Assembly: GCF_030678875.1 (NCBI RefSeq)
Contig: NZ_JAUUDS010000007.1
Location: 1-64,000, forward strand
Source: Sphingomonas aurea
GTDB lineage: Bacteria > Pseudomonadota > Alphaproteobacteria > Sphingomonadales > Sphingomonadaceae
Reading direction: 5' to 3'
DNA length: 64,000 nt
The notes under the pieces are model-generated. The model searched no databases, was not told where the DNA came from, and worked only from the letters and a program-made list of their open reading frames with translations. Every line of letters starts with the position of its first letter. Position 1 is the first letter of the stretch. Below are positions 9,301 through 16,743 of this stretch, one piece after another. Made by a program: the position numbers and the translations under genes.

Positions 9301-9408
9301 TGTTGCGTCGGCTGGTGTCGGCGCCACCTGGGCCTCTGCCCGGCTGGCGGCCCCCGCCATCAGCGGCATGACAGCGACGCTGCATAGCAACGCCATTACG
9401 CGGTCCAT
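6346..9408 (-). CDS. TonB-dependent outer-membrane receptor
   Basis: 1020 residues. The start is chosen at MDRVMALLCSVAVMPLMAGA because the minus strand has a strong GGGGGAGGAATT ribosome-binding site just before it, followed by a signal peptide. A low-complexity Asp/Thr/Lys linker precedes the plug domain (ATSSDEILVTGSRIRRTDL, then INLRGLGSGRTLVLLNGDR, and ASAVYGSDAIAGVVNYI). The remaining ~800 residues are a 22-strand-type barrel with many aromatic girdle residues, ending in RVGLRAKVW with the terminal aromatic expected for outer-membrane insertion. The substrate is not indicated: no extracytoplasmic sigma/anti-sigma pair, hydrolase or periplasmic binding gene adjoins it. Such large receptors are abundant in sphingomonads and often carry oligosaccharides or metal complexes. 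Confidence 0.93.
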   Translation of the reverse strand: MDRVMALLCSVAVMPLMAGAASRAEAQVAPTPADATADQNVTSADGAGTDTTTDKKADTKTKRPATSSDEILVTGSRIRRTDLTTSAPLAIIDKDMIGDRGLGRLSDVLSLMPQIAPMTGDRGSSTDPRKGPARINLRGLGSGRTLVLLNGDRMDNDANVIPAPMLERIDILTGGASAVYGSDAIAGVVNYIVKRRFTGVQLNFEASAQQSTNDNQFMLNLLDDAGYPRPPRHAFGGEAYFGSIAAGQNFAKGRGNISVFATYNRLMPMKISMFDHTGCPVYQNAPDSAFLANDTWACGFNEANPYNWFGAGGGDWTNAKDGSRNFRPYDVDDITRTPQNDWLQRRVNRVNTGGFLTFDITSSMKLDSNFLYSSDKSGGEVQFSNWFYSPGFMMPCDNPFLSAQQAQIICGDNAGQAGQSEMMWMNVYRPDNTGRYTYAVSTWRAAAHLSGKLVDDMTFDLGFQRSKRVENYAGTNIFDQGKAPLFIRAMQVVNFNGVPTCQSVVDGTDPNCIPLDGFTSNGPNPAVWSYLTSSGSSQVKQEQMVINGSIAGRLDKYGIKSPFASDGVGFALVAEHRWNRVSEQGFGAFSWWSKYSGVDTVDELGGELSLPIVQAKPLLEDLTISGAYRASKYKSLDNLVQTWKADFIYRPFAGLGFRGSINRAVRRGFLERLQGSVPYQNYFEDRCAMPGKPQKEGDPQKQRLTFEQCAPSGITQQQYDALAVTNNCDQNGFCLTQFRPGGNPNLRPETSRSITAGIVTQPRFLPGFSASLDYYSIKIQGAFEWVRTDLISDQCFNQHTEFFCGLISRDPSDGRVTEINARYNNSGFVRTDGIDFGLYYPIRLSKDRIGINLGQLNLSLNGTVFLKNDRQFAPGTPVYSCLGYFGFFCNDLTPRYRHYANIGWDMPWKGNINLTWRYAAPTINAKRSSDPVLASKPTNWTTDTYPLIPRLPPQNLFDLSITYPLTRNVQVWFNTQNLFDKDPPIIGYGANGTGSFQNTYPWYYNNWGRTLRVGLRAKVW

Positions 9409-9648
9409 CAATTCCTCCCCCTTTTGATTCAGGGAAAATCGTATCCGGTATACTATGCGGTTCAAGAGGAAGTTTGGGTAGTATTCGGTGGCCTTAATAT
9501 GTCGAGATTACCGGCAACTGCAGAGATGAGCGCCGGCATAGCCAACACGGTACGGCAGCATGGTGCCGTCGTCAGAGATGATGCCGGAACCCGCTGCGGT
9601 TCCGCACCTGCTCGGCATCCGCAAGGCGCCGGGAACCCGCGAACAGAC

Positions 9649-9686
9649 AAAAAGCCCCGGAAATCGATCGATTTCCGGGGCTTTTG
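9649..9686 (-). terminator. Rho-independent terminator behind tRNA-Val(GAC)
   Basis: The self-complementary core gccccggaaatcg / cgatttccggggc is flanked by AAAAA on the left and TTTT on the right. Read on the minus strand it follows the tRNA directly and ends in TTTTTG. It is also compatible with plus-strand termination. Confidence 0.85.
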
Positions 9687-9691
9687 TAAAA

Positions 9692-9766
9692 TGGTGGGCG
9701 TGGCAAGGATTGAACTTGCGACCCCTGCGATGTCAACACAGTGCTCTACCACTGAGCTACACGCCC
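9692..9766 (-). tRNA. tRNA-Val, anticodon GAC
   Basis: The minus strand reads GGGCGTG-TA-GCTCAGTGGTAGAGC, with D-arm, anticodon stem CTGTG/CGCAG around loop TTGACAT (anticodon GAC), T-arm with GTTCAAT, acceptor CACGCCC, discriminator A and an encoded CCA. All four arms pair; one G-U pair sits in the anticodon stem. Total length is 75 nt. GAC reads the valine codons GTC and GTT; GTC is very frequent in this genome. Confidence 0.97.
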
Positions 9767-9811
9767 ACGAGGAGGGTGCCTCTAGCCGCGCTCTCGCGGC
9801 GGTGCAAGCGG

Positions 9812-10189
9812 TCAATTTAGGCCGGTGGCCAAATCCGTCTCGAACAGGCGTTCCACCTCCGCCACCAGCTCGCGCAGGTGGAAGGGTTTGGACAGGATGC
9901 GCGCATTCGGCATCGTCTCGCCGGCGCGCAGCGTCACCGCCGCGAAGCCGGTGATGAACATCACCCGCATGTCCGCGGCCAGCTCGCCGGCGCGGCGCGC
10001 CAGCTCGATGCCGTCCATCTCGGGCATGACGATGTCGGTCAGCAGCAGGTCGAAATGCTCGCGTTCCAGGAGCGGCAGCGCCGCGGTGCCGCGATCCACG
10101 GCGGTGACGGCATAGCCGGATTTCTGCAGCGCGCGGGTCAGATACTCGCGCATGACCTGGTCGTCCTCGGCCAGCAATATTCGGATCAT
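9812..10189 (-). CDS. cpdR: CpdR-type single-domain response regulator
   Basis: 125 residues consisting of a receiver domain only. The acidic pocket is AEDD (residues 7-10), the phospho-acceptor D52 sits in LLTDIVMPEMDGIEL, the conserved T80 in MFITGFAAV, and K101 in LSKPFHLREL. These exact blocks (LLTDIVMPEMDGIELARR and VMFITGFAAV) are typical of CpdR. In Caulobacter and relatives, unphosphorylated CpdR primes ClpXP for degradation of cell-cycle proteins and is phosphorylated through CckA-ChpT. No ChpT or ClpXP gene is in the window. It is divergent from the next gene. Confidence 0.82.
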   Translation of the reverse strand: MIRILLAEDDQVMREYLTRALQKSGYAVTAVDRGTAALPLLEREHFDLLLTDIVMPEMDGIELARRAGELAADMRVMFITGFAAVTLRAGETMPNARILSKPFHLRELVAEVERLFETDLATGLN

Positions 10190-10280
10190 GACAACGCCTC
10201 GCTTTACTCTTCCCGCTTATGTCGCACAGGGACCGGAATACCAGTCGAAAACCGCGCGTGGCCGTCCTAGGCTGAAACGC

Positions 10281-11126
10281 GTGGAACAGATGGGGAGTTT
10301 CGAGCGGCTGGGTGCCTCGGTGCCGGACACGCCGGTGATCGTGTCGGTGCCCCATGCCGGGCGCGACTATCCGGCGGCGCTCCTGCCGGCGTTGCGGGTG
10401 CCGGCGGGGGTGCTGACCGCGCTGGAGGATCGCTGGGTCGACGCGGTCGCGCTCGCTGCCCGTCGCGACGAGACGATGTTGATCCAGCGGCGCGCCCGCG
10501 CCTGGATCGACCTGAACCGCGGCGAGCACGAGCGCGACCCGCGCGTCGACGACGGCGCCGTCGCCGGCCATGCCCATGCCTCCGTGAAGGTGCGCAGCGG
10601 CCTTGGCCTGGTCCCTCGCCGCGCTTCGGGGGCGAGCGAGCTGTGGCGCCGTCGCTTCGCGGCGACCGATATCGAGGCGCGGATCGCGGCCGACCATCGT
10701 CCCTATCACGCCGCGCTGGAGGCGCTGCTGTGCGCCGCCCGTGCGCGCTTCGGCACCGCGGTGCTGCTCGACCTCCACTCCATGCCGTCGCTGGGGTCCG
10801 GGCAAGCGCAGATCGTGCTGGGCGACCGCTTCGGCCACGCCGCCGCGCCCCGCCTTGTCACGCGGATGGCGGCGGTGTTGAAGACGGCTGGGCAGGGGGT
10901 GCGGGTGGCGGTCAATGCCCCCTATGCCGGTGGCCATATCGTCGAGCGGCACGGCCGGCCCGCACGCGGCGTCCACGCGGTGCAGCTGGAGCTGGATCGC
11001 AGCCTCTATCTCGACGCGCGGCTCGACCAGCCGGGGGCGGGGCTGGCCGCGACGGCGGCGATGGTCCGCGCGGTCATCGACGGCCTTGCCGATGAGGTCG
11101 GCGGCCTTCCCCTCGCCGCCGAATAG
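10281..11126 (+). CDS. N-formylglutamate amidohydrolase family protein
   Basis: About 281 residues from GTG (an ATG lies three codons later at MGSFERLGAS; upstream in-frame codons reach back over the cpdR start and are unlikely). Family features: VIVSVPHAGRDYP near the N-terminus, DRWVD, DLNRGEHERDPR, VLLDLHSMPS, and VNAPYAGGHIVERHG. These His/Asp/Glu positions match the zinc-binding HutG-like fold. The enzyme releases formate and glutamate from N-formylglutamate in histidine degradation, but no other hut genes are here, so the physiological substrate may differ. It is transcribed divergently from cpdR. Confidence 0.85.
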   Translation: MEQMGSFERLGASVPDTPVIVSVPHAGRDYPAALLPALRVPAGVLTALEDRWVDAVALAARRDETMLIQRRARAWIDLNRGEHERDPRVDDGAVAGHAHASVKVRSGLGLVPRRASGASELWRRRFAATDIEARIAADHRPYHAALEALLCAARARFGTAVLLDLHSMPSLGSGQAQIVLGDRFGHAAAPRLVTRMAAVLKTAGQGVRVAVNAPYAGGHIVERHGRPARGVHAVQLELDRSLYLDARLDQPGAGLAATAAMVRAVIDGLADEVGGLPLAAE

Positions 11127-11131
11127 CGCAT

Positions 11132-11167
11132 AAAAAAACCACCCCGCGGGTAATCCGCACGGGGTGG
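11132..11167 (-). terminator. Rho-independent terminator of the candidate sRNA
   Basis: The hairpin CCACCCCG/CGGGGTGG has an inner GCGG/CCGC extension and is followed on the minus strand by TTTTTTT. The plus strand has no U-run after the hairpin, so it terminates minus-strand transcripts only. Confidence 0.85.
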
Positions 11168-11238
11168 CCAAGGTTCAGGGAGGAGACACGCTGAAAGCGT
11201 GTCGTACGGTGTCGCGAAAGGGGGGACACGAACCGTAC
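11132..11238 (-). ncRNA. Candidate small RNA with two hairpins and terminator
   Basis: Read on the minus strand, a transcript of about 107 nt begins GTACGG. It folds into stem 1 (GTACGG/CCGTAC plus GTGTC/GACAC, loop CCCCCTTTCGC), then stem 2 (GACACGC-TTTCA-GCGTGTC), then a single strand TCCTCCCTGAACCTTGG. It ends in a terminator hairpin (CCACCCCG/CGGGGTGG) followed by seven T's. A promoter-like pair lies just upstream. The pyrimidine stretch TCTCCTCCC is complementary to a Shine-Dalgarno sequence, a feature of several alphaproteobacterial trans-acting sRNAs. It lies 3' of cytochrome b561 on the same strand, so it could also be a 3'-UTR product. I cannot assign it to a named family. Confidence 0.72.
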
Positions 11239-11243
11239 AGGAC

Positions 11244-11272
11244 ATAAATGGGCGAGCCGCGCGATTGTTCAA
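11244..11272 (-). promoter_or_regulatory. Sigma-70-like promoter of the candidate sRNA
   Basis: The minus strand has TTGAAC, a 17-base spacer, then ATTTAT, with a predicted start six to seven bases later at the first base of stem 1. The -10 box is weak (three of six consensus bases), so the assignment depends on the match between predicted start and hairpin. Confidence 0.45.
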
Positions 11273-11303
11273 CCCCCTTGACGAAAATTAACCGCGATTT
11301 GCG

Positions 11304-11840
11304 CTACCGGTCGAGCGCCGGCGCCATCCGCCCCAATATGCCGTCGCGCAGGATCAGGCGGTGGCGCAGCGCCGCCGCGATGTGGAGCACGACCAGCGCC
11401 AGCATCAGCCAGCCGAGCAGCCCGTGCGCGTCGTGCCCGAACCCGCCCGCCGCCTCGCCGACCGGCAGATAGGGGAGGTCGAACAGCCCGAACCAGGTCA
11501 GCGGGCGCCGCGTCGCAGTGCCCGACACCATCAGCCAGCCGGTCACCGGCATCGCGATCATCAGCAGGTAGAGCGTCCAGTGGGTCGCATGTGCCAGCCC
11601 CCGCTCCCAGCCCGGAGTGCGCGCGGGCAGCGGCGGCGGGCGGTGCGTGATCCGCCACGCGACACGGCCGGCGGTCAGCGCCAGCACGGTCAGACCGATC
11701 GCCTTGTGCGCGGACATGAACCCGATCGCGTCGTGGAAGATGCCGATCGTCAGGTTGGCGATCACCAGTACCGCGATGGTCCAGTGGAACCACATCGCGA
11801 CGGTCGAGTAGCGGGCGGTCTGTTCTGGGCGGGTGGTCAT
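11304..11840 (-). CDS. Cytochrome b561 family protein
   Basis: 178 residues with four transmembrane helices. Haem-ligand histidines are visible in VAMWFHWTIAV, SAHKAIGLTVLA, THWTLYLLMIAMPVTGW and DAHGLLGWLML, the arrangement of bacterial b561 (CybB) proteins. GWLMVSG in helix 3 and an Ala/Val-rich helix 4 complete the family pattern. The family transfers electrons between quinol and periplasmic acceptors. The candidate sRNA follows it on the same strand. Confidence 0.92.
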   Translation of the reverse strand: MTTRPEQTARYSTVAMWFHWTIAVLVIANLTIGIFHDAIGFMSAHKAIGLTVLALTAGRVAWRITHRPPPLPARTPGWERGLAHATHWTLYLLMIAMPVTGWLMVSGTATRRPLTWFGLFDLPYLPVGEAAGGFGHDAHGLLGWLMLALVVLHIAAALRHRLILRDGILGRMAPALDR

Positions 11841-11926
11841 GCCGGTGGTCTCCTGTCGGGAGCCTCCAGCCTATGACCCACCCGGATGTTTGCAAGGGCC
11901 GGCGTGCGCCGCCAGCCCTTGCACGA

Positions 11927-12697
11927 TCAGAACGTCGGCAGCTCGACGGGCGCCGGCGTGCCGCTGCGCTCGGCCTGGCGGGCGAAGATGTCGCGCATCA
12001 GCGCCAGCGAGAACAGGTGCGCGTAGATCAGCGGCAGCATCCCCGACTGCGAGATCTTGCGCAGCTGGTCGCCACGCAGGTTCGCCAGCTTCTCTTCATT
12101 CACCATCTGGAAGCCGCGATAGACGAAGGGCTGCGGCGCGCCCTGCAGCTCGATCGTGACCTCGCCGTCCATCAGCAGGTCCATCTCGCGCAGCTCGCGC
12201 ATGAACTGCTGGGTGCGCAGGCCGGCCTGCTCGAACGTCTCGTTGAAGCCCAGGATCTGCTTGGTCGCCTCGCTCGGCTGGTCGCCGGCGAACAGCGGCT
12301 CGCCCTCGTCGAACGCGCCGAGCATGTTGGCCGACGGATCGAAGCACAGCGACAGCTCGTCCGCCTCGGGCCGCAGCCGCGCGAGCATGAACGGATAGCG
12401 GCGGATATACGCCGGCACGTAGATGTTCTCGCCCAGCTTGCCGGCGTCGTCGACGAACACGTTGACGCCCTCGTTCAGGCCCATCAGCGCCAGCGGGATC
12501 GCGTCGTCACCCATCGAGAAGACGATCGGCATGAAGCGCTGCACCAGCGGGAATTCCTCGACCGTCACCGGGATCGCGTGCTGCCCGACGAGGAAGGGGG
12601 CGGTGTCCTGCCCGCGGATCTTCCAGTCGCCGTGCTGCTGGCTGGAGAGCGGCTCGAGACCGTTGTAGAACAGGGGCAGTTGCGGCGCGCTGGCCAT
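11927..12697 (-). CDS. SapC family protein
   Basis: 256 residues starting at MASAPQLPLFYNGLEPLSS, preceded on the minus strand by AGGAAGG. An in-frame extension upstream across the next gene looks like shadow sequence. The family pattern is present: HAIPVTVEEFPLVQRFMPIV, ENIYVPAYIRRYPFML, and FQMVNEEKLANLRGDQLRKI. SapC proteins are named after an S-layer associated gene of Campylobacter, but the biochemical role in proteobacteria is not established. There is no signal peptide, so it is probably cytoplasmic. It lies 65 bases behind the FAD oxidoreductase on the same strand. Confidence 0.87.
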   Translation of the reverse strand: MASAPQLPLFYNGLEPLSSQQHGDWKIRGQDTAPFLVGQHAIPVTVEEFPLVQRFMPIVFSMGDDAIPLALMGLNEGVNVFVDDAGKLGENIYVPAYIRRYPFMLARLRPEADELSLCFDPSANMLGAFDEGEPLFAGDQPSEATKQILGFNETFEQAGLRTQQFMRELREMDLLMDGEVTIELQGAPQPFVYRGFQMVNEEKLANLRGDQLRKISQSGMLPLIYAHLFSLALMRDIFARQAERSGTPAPVELPTF

Positions 12698-12762
12698 GGC
12701 AGGAACCTTCCTAAGATCTGTAATGCGCGCGGCCCCCCGGCCAGGCGCGATGGCGTCCGGCT

Positions 12763-14211
12763 CTATTGCGCGGGCGGTACGGGCGCAAGCAGCTTGCCGG
12801 GGTTGAGGATGCCGAGCGGGTCGAGCGCGACCTTGATCGCGGCGAGCGCCGCCAGCCGGCCGGGCGGGGCGAGCCGCGCCAGCTCCGCGCGCTTCATCTG
12901 GCCGATGCCGTGCTCGGCGGAGATGGTGCCGCCCGCCGCCGTCACCAGGTCGTGGACGAAGCGGCTGATCGCCGGTGCCTCCTCGGCATACCAGCGGTCG
13001 CGGTCGGCGGCGTCCCGGACATGGGCGGGCGCGCGGACGTGGAAGTGGATGTTGCCGTCGCCCAGATGGCCGAAGCCCGACGCGTGGGTTCCCGGAAAGC
13101 GCGCCTCGCACGCCGCCGCTGCCTCGATCATGAAGCGCGGCATCGCGTCGACAGGCACCGCGATGTCGTGCTGCGCCGCCGGCCCGGTCGCCCGCTCCGC
13201 GTCCGACAGCGAATCGCGCAGCGCCCAGAACGCCTCCGCCTGCGCCTCGCTAGCCGCGATCGTCGCGTCTTCGACCAGCCCATCGGCCAGCGCCGGCCCC
13301 AGCACCCGCTCGACGAAGGCGGCAGGCGGCTCGGCCGCGGCGCTGGCGGCGGTCGCCTCGATCAGCAGGTGCCAGCGATGCGCGCCGGCCAGCGGCGCCC
13401 GCGCGCCCGGCCGATGGGCGAGCGCCGCGGCCAGCGTCTCGGCCGGCAAGATCTCGAAGCTCTCCACCCCGTCGCCCGCGCGCTGGAAACGGCGGAGCAG
13501 CGCCAGCGCCGCTTCGGGGTCCGCCACCCCGGCCCAGGCCACCGCGCGCGCGGCGACGGCGGGCACCAGCTTCAGCGCGGCGGCGGTGACCACGGCCAGC
13601 GTCCCCTCCGCCCCGATCAGCAACTGGTCCAGGCTGTAGCCGCGATTGTCCTTGGCCAATGCGGCCAGCCCGTCATGCACCGACCCGTCGGCCAGCACCG
13701 CCTCGACCCCCAGCACCAGCCCGCGCATCGTGCCGAAGCGCAGCACCTGCGTACCCCCGGCGTTGGTCGACACCAGCCCACCGATCGTCGCGCTGCCCCG
13801 TGCACCCAGCGTCAGCGGAAAGCGCCGTTCGGTCTCCAGCGCCGCCGTGTGCAGCGTCTGGAGCACCACCCCCGCCTCTGCCACCACCATCGCCTCGCCC
13901 AGCGCGCGGATGCGATTCATCCGCCTGAGCGACAGGATCAGCGCGCTGCCGTCCTCGGGCGGGGTGGCGCCTGCGACCATCGAGCTGTTGCCCCCCTGCG
14001 GCACCAGCGACACCCGGTGCCGTGCCGCCGCCTGGACGATCGCGACGACATCGCCGGTCGACGCCGGTGCCAGCAGCGCGGGCGAGCGGCCATGCCAGCG
14101 CCCGCGCCAGTCCCGCTCCCACGGCGCGATCAGGGCGGGATCGGTGACGATTCCGGCGCGGTCGAGCCGGTGCGACAGGTCGGCGAGCATCGCCTGCTGG
14201 GCGGGGGTCAT
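12763..14211 (-). CDS. FAD-binding oxidoreductase (D-2-hydroxyacid dehydrogenase, GlcD/D2HGDH type)
   Basis: 482 residues. The N-terminal PCMH-type FAD domain has VSLVPQGGNSSMVAGATPP, then TLGARGSATIGGLVSTNAGG, RFGTMRGLVLGVEAVLADG, and LIGAEGTLAVVTAAALKLVP. The C-terminal domain has the metal/substrate residues FGHLGDGNIHFHVR and AEHGIGQMKRAEL, and the end motif DPLGILNPGKLL. This is the D-lactate / D-2-hydroxyglutarate / glycolate dehydrogenase family; the sequence alone does not fix the substrate. Electrons probably go to ubiquinone or an electron-transfer flavoprotein. It may share a transcript with the following sapC-like gene. Confidence 0.9.
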   Translation of the reverse strand: MTPAQQAMLADLSHRLDRAGIVTDPALIAPWERDWRGRWHGRSPALLAPASTGDVVAIVQAAARHRVSLVPQGGNSSMVAGATPPEDGSALILSLRRMNRIRALGEAMVVAEAGVVLQTLHTAALETERRFPLTLGARGSATIGGLVSTNAGGTQVLRFGTMRGLVLGVEAVLADGSVHDGLAALAKDNRGYSLDQLLIGAEGTLAVVTAAALKLVPAVAARAVAWAGVADPEAALALLRRFQRAGDGVESFEILPAETLAAALAHRPGARAPLAGAHRWHLLIEATAASAAAEPPAAFVERVLGPALADGLVEDATIAASEAQAEAFWALRDSLSDAERATGPAAQHDIAVPVDAMPRFMIEAAAACEARFPGTHASGFGHLGDGNIHFHVRAPAHVRDAADRDRWYAEEAPAISRFVHDLVTAAGGTISAEHGIGQMKRAELARLAPPGRLAALAAIKVALDPLGILNPGKLLAPVPPAQ

Positions 14212-14273
14212 GCGGGCGCGCTACGCCCGGTTCAGCGATTGTTCAACGATTCCGGGCAAACGCGGGCGTGGTC

Positions 14274-14726
14274 ATGGCCCATCCCGCGATCCCCGTCTCG
14301 ATTCTCGCGCTGTCGGCGGCGGCCGTGCTGGCTGATCTGCCGGATGCGGCGGGCGCGCAGGTCGCGCAGGTGACGATCCACGAGCGGATCACGATCCGCG
14401 TGCCGCGCATGTCGCCCGCCCCCCTGCAGCGGGTCGTCGCGCCGCGCCGCGACTGGAAGGAGCATAAGGGCCCGAAATGCCTGCCGATGGGCGCCATCGC
14501 CGCCGCCGCGATCGCGGTGCCGGCAGCGGTCGACCTGCTGCTCGTCGACGGCCGGTGGGTTCGGGCGCGGCTGGAGGGCGACTGCCGCTCCGCCGATTTC
14601 TATGCGGGCCTCTACATTCGTCCTGGCCCCGACGGCCAGCTCTGCGCCGACCGCGACGCGATCCGCATCCGCTCCGGTGCAAAATGCCAGGTCGACACGT
14701 TCAAGCTGCTGACGCCGCGGGGCTGA
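14274..14726 (+). CDS. Secreted protein of unknown function
   Basis: About 150 residues from ATG (an in-frame GTG lies two codons earlier). The first 28 residues (HPAIPVSILALSAAAVLADL) look like a signal peptide or a single anchor. The mature region is basic (RVVAPRRDWKEHKGPKC) and has a second hydrophobic stretch (GAIAAAAIAVPAAVDLLLV). Three or four cysteines appear in the C-terminal half (GPKCLP, GDCRSADFY, LCADRDAI, AKCQVD), and it ends TFKLLTPRG. I recognise no family. It is divergent from the FAD oxidoreductase. Confidence 0.7.
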   Translation: MAHPAIPVSILALSAAAVLADLPDAAGAQVAQVTIHERITIRVPRMSPAPLQRVVAPRRDWKEHKGPKCLPMGAIAAAAIAVPAAVDLLLVDGRWVRARLEGDCRSADFYAGLYIRPGPDGQLCADRDAIRIRSGAKCQVDTFKLLTPRG

Positions 14727-15063
14727 CCCGTTTCCCCGAAGGCGGGATTCGGTGGATTTCGCGCGAAGACGCCAAGACGCGAAGGGAAGAAGAAATAGTC
14801 GCGCGGAAGCGCGGAAGCGCGGAGACGCGGAGTTGTCGCATCCAGCCGAGCGGCAGCTTTCCCCAACCTCCAGTGATGGCAAAAGCGCGCTGTTGCGCAC
14901 GAAACCCCTCCGCGTCTCCGCGGCTCCGCGTGAACCCGCTTCTTCTCTTGGCGTCTTAGCGCGAACCCACCTTCTTCCGTCATCCCCGCCTCTGCGGGAA
15001 TGACGATTTGCAGGCGAAACAAGCGAGCCACCCCGACCTCCGTCGGGGTAGCTCGATCCGAAA
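14727..15063. repeat. Gene-free 337 bases made of three extragenic repeats
   Basis: Between the secreted-protein stop and the aceA stop I find no gene. At 14750-14970 lies a long imperfect palindrome built from CGCGAAGACGC/GCGGAGACGCGGAG units, with the reverse-complement arm (cgtctccgcggctccgcg, then ggcgtcttagcgcg) at its right end. This family recurs at 36040-36180. At 14979-15006 is a REP-like hairpin, cgtcatccccgcc / gcgggaatgacg. At 15027-15053 is an accccgac/gtcggggt hairpin that follows aceA on the minus strand, without a U-run. Confidence 0.75.
15027..15053 (-). terminator. Stem-loop 3' of aceA, possible terminator
   Basis: The minus strand reads ACCCCGAC-GGAG-GTCGGGGT eleven bases after the aceA stop. 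The eight-base-pair stem is strong, but no run of U follows, so it may instead be a 3' stability element or cooperate with Rho. Confidence 0.4.
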
Positions 15064-16656
15064 TCACGCCGCGAACTGGTTCATCGTGTTGTGCGCGCCG
15101 CCGGCCTTCAGCGCCGCCTCGCCCGCGAAATACTCCTTGTGGTCGTCGCCGATGTCGCTGCCCGACATGTTCTGGTGCTTCACGCACGCGATCCCCTGCC
15201 GGATCTCCTTGCGCTGCACGCCCTCGACATAGCCGAGCATCCCCGCATCGCCGAAATACTCCCGCGCCAGATTGTCGGTAGACAAGGCCGCCGTGTGGTA
15301 GGTCGGCAGGGTGATGAGGTGGTGGAAGATGCCCGCCCGCGCGCTCGCATCCCGCTGGAAGGTGCGGATCTTCTCGTCCGCGTCCTGTCCGAGCGCGGTC
15401 GTGTCGTAATCCGCGCTCATCAGCCGTGCCCGGTCATAGGCGGACACGTCGCGCCCCCCTGCAGCCCAGGCGTCGTACACCTGCTGGCGGAAGTTCAGCG
15501 TCCAGTTGAAGCTCGGCGAGTTGTTGTAGACCAGCTTGGCGTTGGGCACCGCCGCGCGGATGCGGTCGACCATGCCGGCGATCTGCTCGATATGCGGCTT
15601 CTCCGTCTCGATCCACAACAGGTCGGCGCCGTGCTGCAGCGAGGTGATGCAGTCGAGCACGCAGCGATCCTCGCCCGTTCCCGCGCGGAACTGGAACAGG
15701 TTCGACGCCAGCCGCTTGGGCCGCACCAGCCGGCCGTCCCGTTCGATCACCACGTCGCCGCGCAGCGATGCCAGGTCGGTCACCTCCTCGCAGTCGAGAA
15801 AGGCATTGTACTGGTCGCCCAGATCGCCCGGCTCCTTGGAATAGGCGATCTGCTTGGTCAGCCCGGCGCCGAGCGAATCGGTGCGGGTCACGATGATCCC
15901 GTCCTCGACCCCCAGCTCCAGAAAGGCGTAGCGGCAGGCGCGGACCTTCGCGAGGAAGTCCTCGTGCGGCACCGTCACCTTGCCGTCCTGATGCCCGCAC
16001 TGTTTCTCGTCGGACACCTGATTCTCGATCTGGAGCGCGCAGGCGCCCGCCTCGATCATCTTCTTCGCCAGCAGGTACGTCGCCTCGGCATTGCCGAAAC
16101 CGGCGTCGATGTCGGCGATGATCGGCACGACATGGGTTTCATGCGCGTCGATCGCGTGGATCAGCCGCTGCGCCTCGACCGCGTTGCCCACCTCGCGCGC
16201 CTTGTCCAGGTCGCGGAACAGCATCCCCAGCTCACGCGCGTCGGCCTGGCGCAGGAAGGTGTAGAGTTCCTCGATCAGCGCCGGCACGCTGGTCTTCTCG
16301 TGCATCGACTGGTCGGGCAGGGGGCCGAACTCGCTGCGCAGCGCCGCGATCATCCAGCCGGACAGATAGAGATAGCGGCCCTTGGTGGTGCCGAAATGCT
16401 TCTTGATGCTGATGATCTTCTGCTGCCCGATAAAGCCGTGCCAGCAACCCAGCGACTGGGTGTAGGCGGCCGGATCGGCATCATAGGCGGCCATGTCGCG
16501 CCGCATGATCGCGGCGGTATGGCGTGCGATATCCAGCCCGGTGCGGAACCGGTTCTGCGCCCGCATCCGCGCCACCGCCTGGGGGTCGATCCCCTCCCAG
16601 CCGCCCCGCTCCCCGATCACCTGCGCCGCCTGCGCGATGCCATCCTGATATGCCAT
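15064..16656 (-). CDS. aceA: Isocitrate lyase
   Basis: 530 residues starting at MAYQDGIAQAAQVIGERGGW, preceded by AAGGATAACGACA. Upstream in-frame codons run through a repeat and are unlikely. Family motifs: TKGRYLYLSGW, VVPIIADIDAGFGNAEATY, and the catalytic loop SDEKQCGHQDGKVTVPHEDF with the active-site cysteine. Also seen are GIIVTRTDS, LVYNNSPSFNW, and HLITLPTYHTAAL. The length and the inserted segments match the longer class of isocitrate lyases. The enzyme splits isocitrate to glyoxylate and succinate for growth on acetate or fatty acids. A small ORF precedes it, and a ScfR/RamB-type regulator is divergent, which suggests local control. Malate synthase is not in the window. Confidence 0.96.
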   Translation of the reverse strand: MAYQDGIAQAAQVIGERGGWEGIDPQAVARMRAQNRFRTGLDIARHTAAIMRRDMAAYDADPAAYTQSLGCWHGFIGQQKIISIKKHFGTTKGRYLYLSGWMIAALRSEFGPLPDQSMHEKTSVPALIEELYTFLRQADARELGMLFRDLDKAREVGNAVEAQRLIHAIDAHETHVVPIIADIDAGFGNAEATYLLAKKMIEAGACALQIENQVSDEKQCGHQDGKVTVPHEDFLAKVRACRYAFLELGVEDGIIVTRTDSLGAGLTKQIAYSKEPGDLGDQYNAFLDCEEVTDLASLRGDVVIERDGRLVRPKRLASNLFQFRAGTGEDRCVLDCITSLQHGADLLWIETEKPHIEQIAGMVDRIRAAVPNAKLVYNNSPSFNWTLNFRQQVYDAWAAGGRDVSAYDRARLMSADYDTTALGQDADEKIRTFQRDASARAGIFHHLITLPTYHTAALSTDNLAREYFGDAGMLGYVEGVQRKEIRQGIACVKHQNMSGSDIGDDHKEYFAGEAALKAGGAHNTMNQFAA

Positions 16657-16743
16657 TGTCGTTATCCTTACAGATTGCGTGGTCGGGTCGCTGCGGACTG
16701 CCCCATTGCTGGCGCTCGCTATTCCCATTGTCCCCGCCCAACA

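Noticed and set aside
10290..11126. Histidine-utilisation (hut) cluster
   Set aside because: Only the N-formylglutamate amidohydrolase-like gene is present; no hutH, hutU or hutI nearby.
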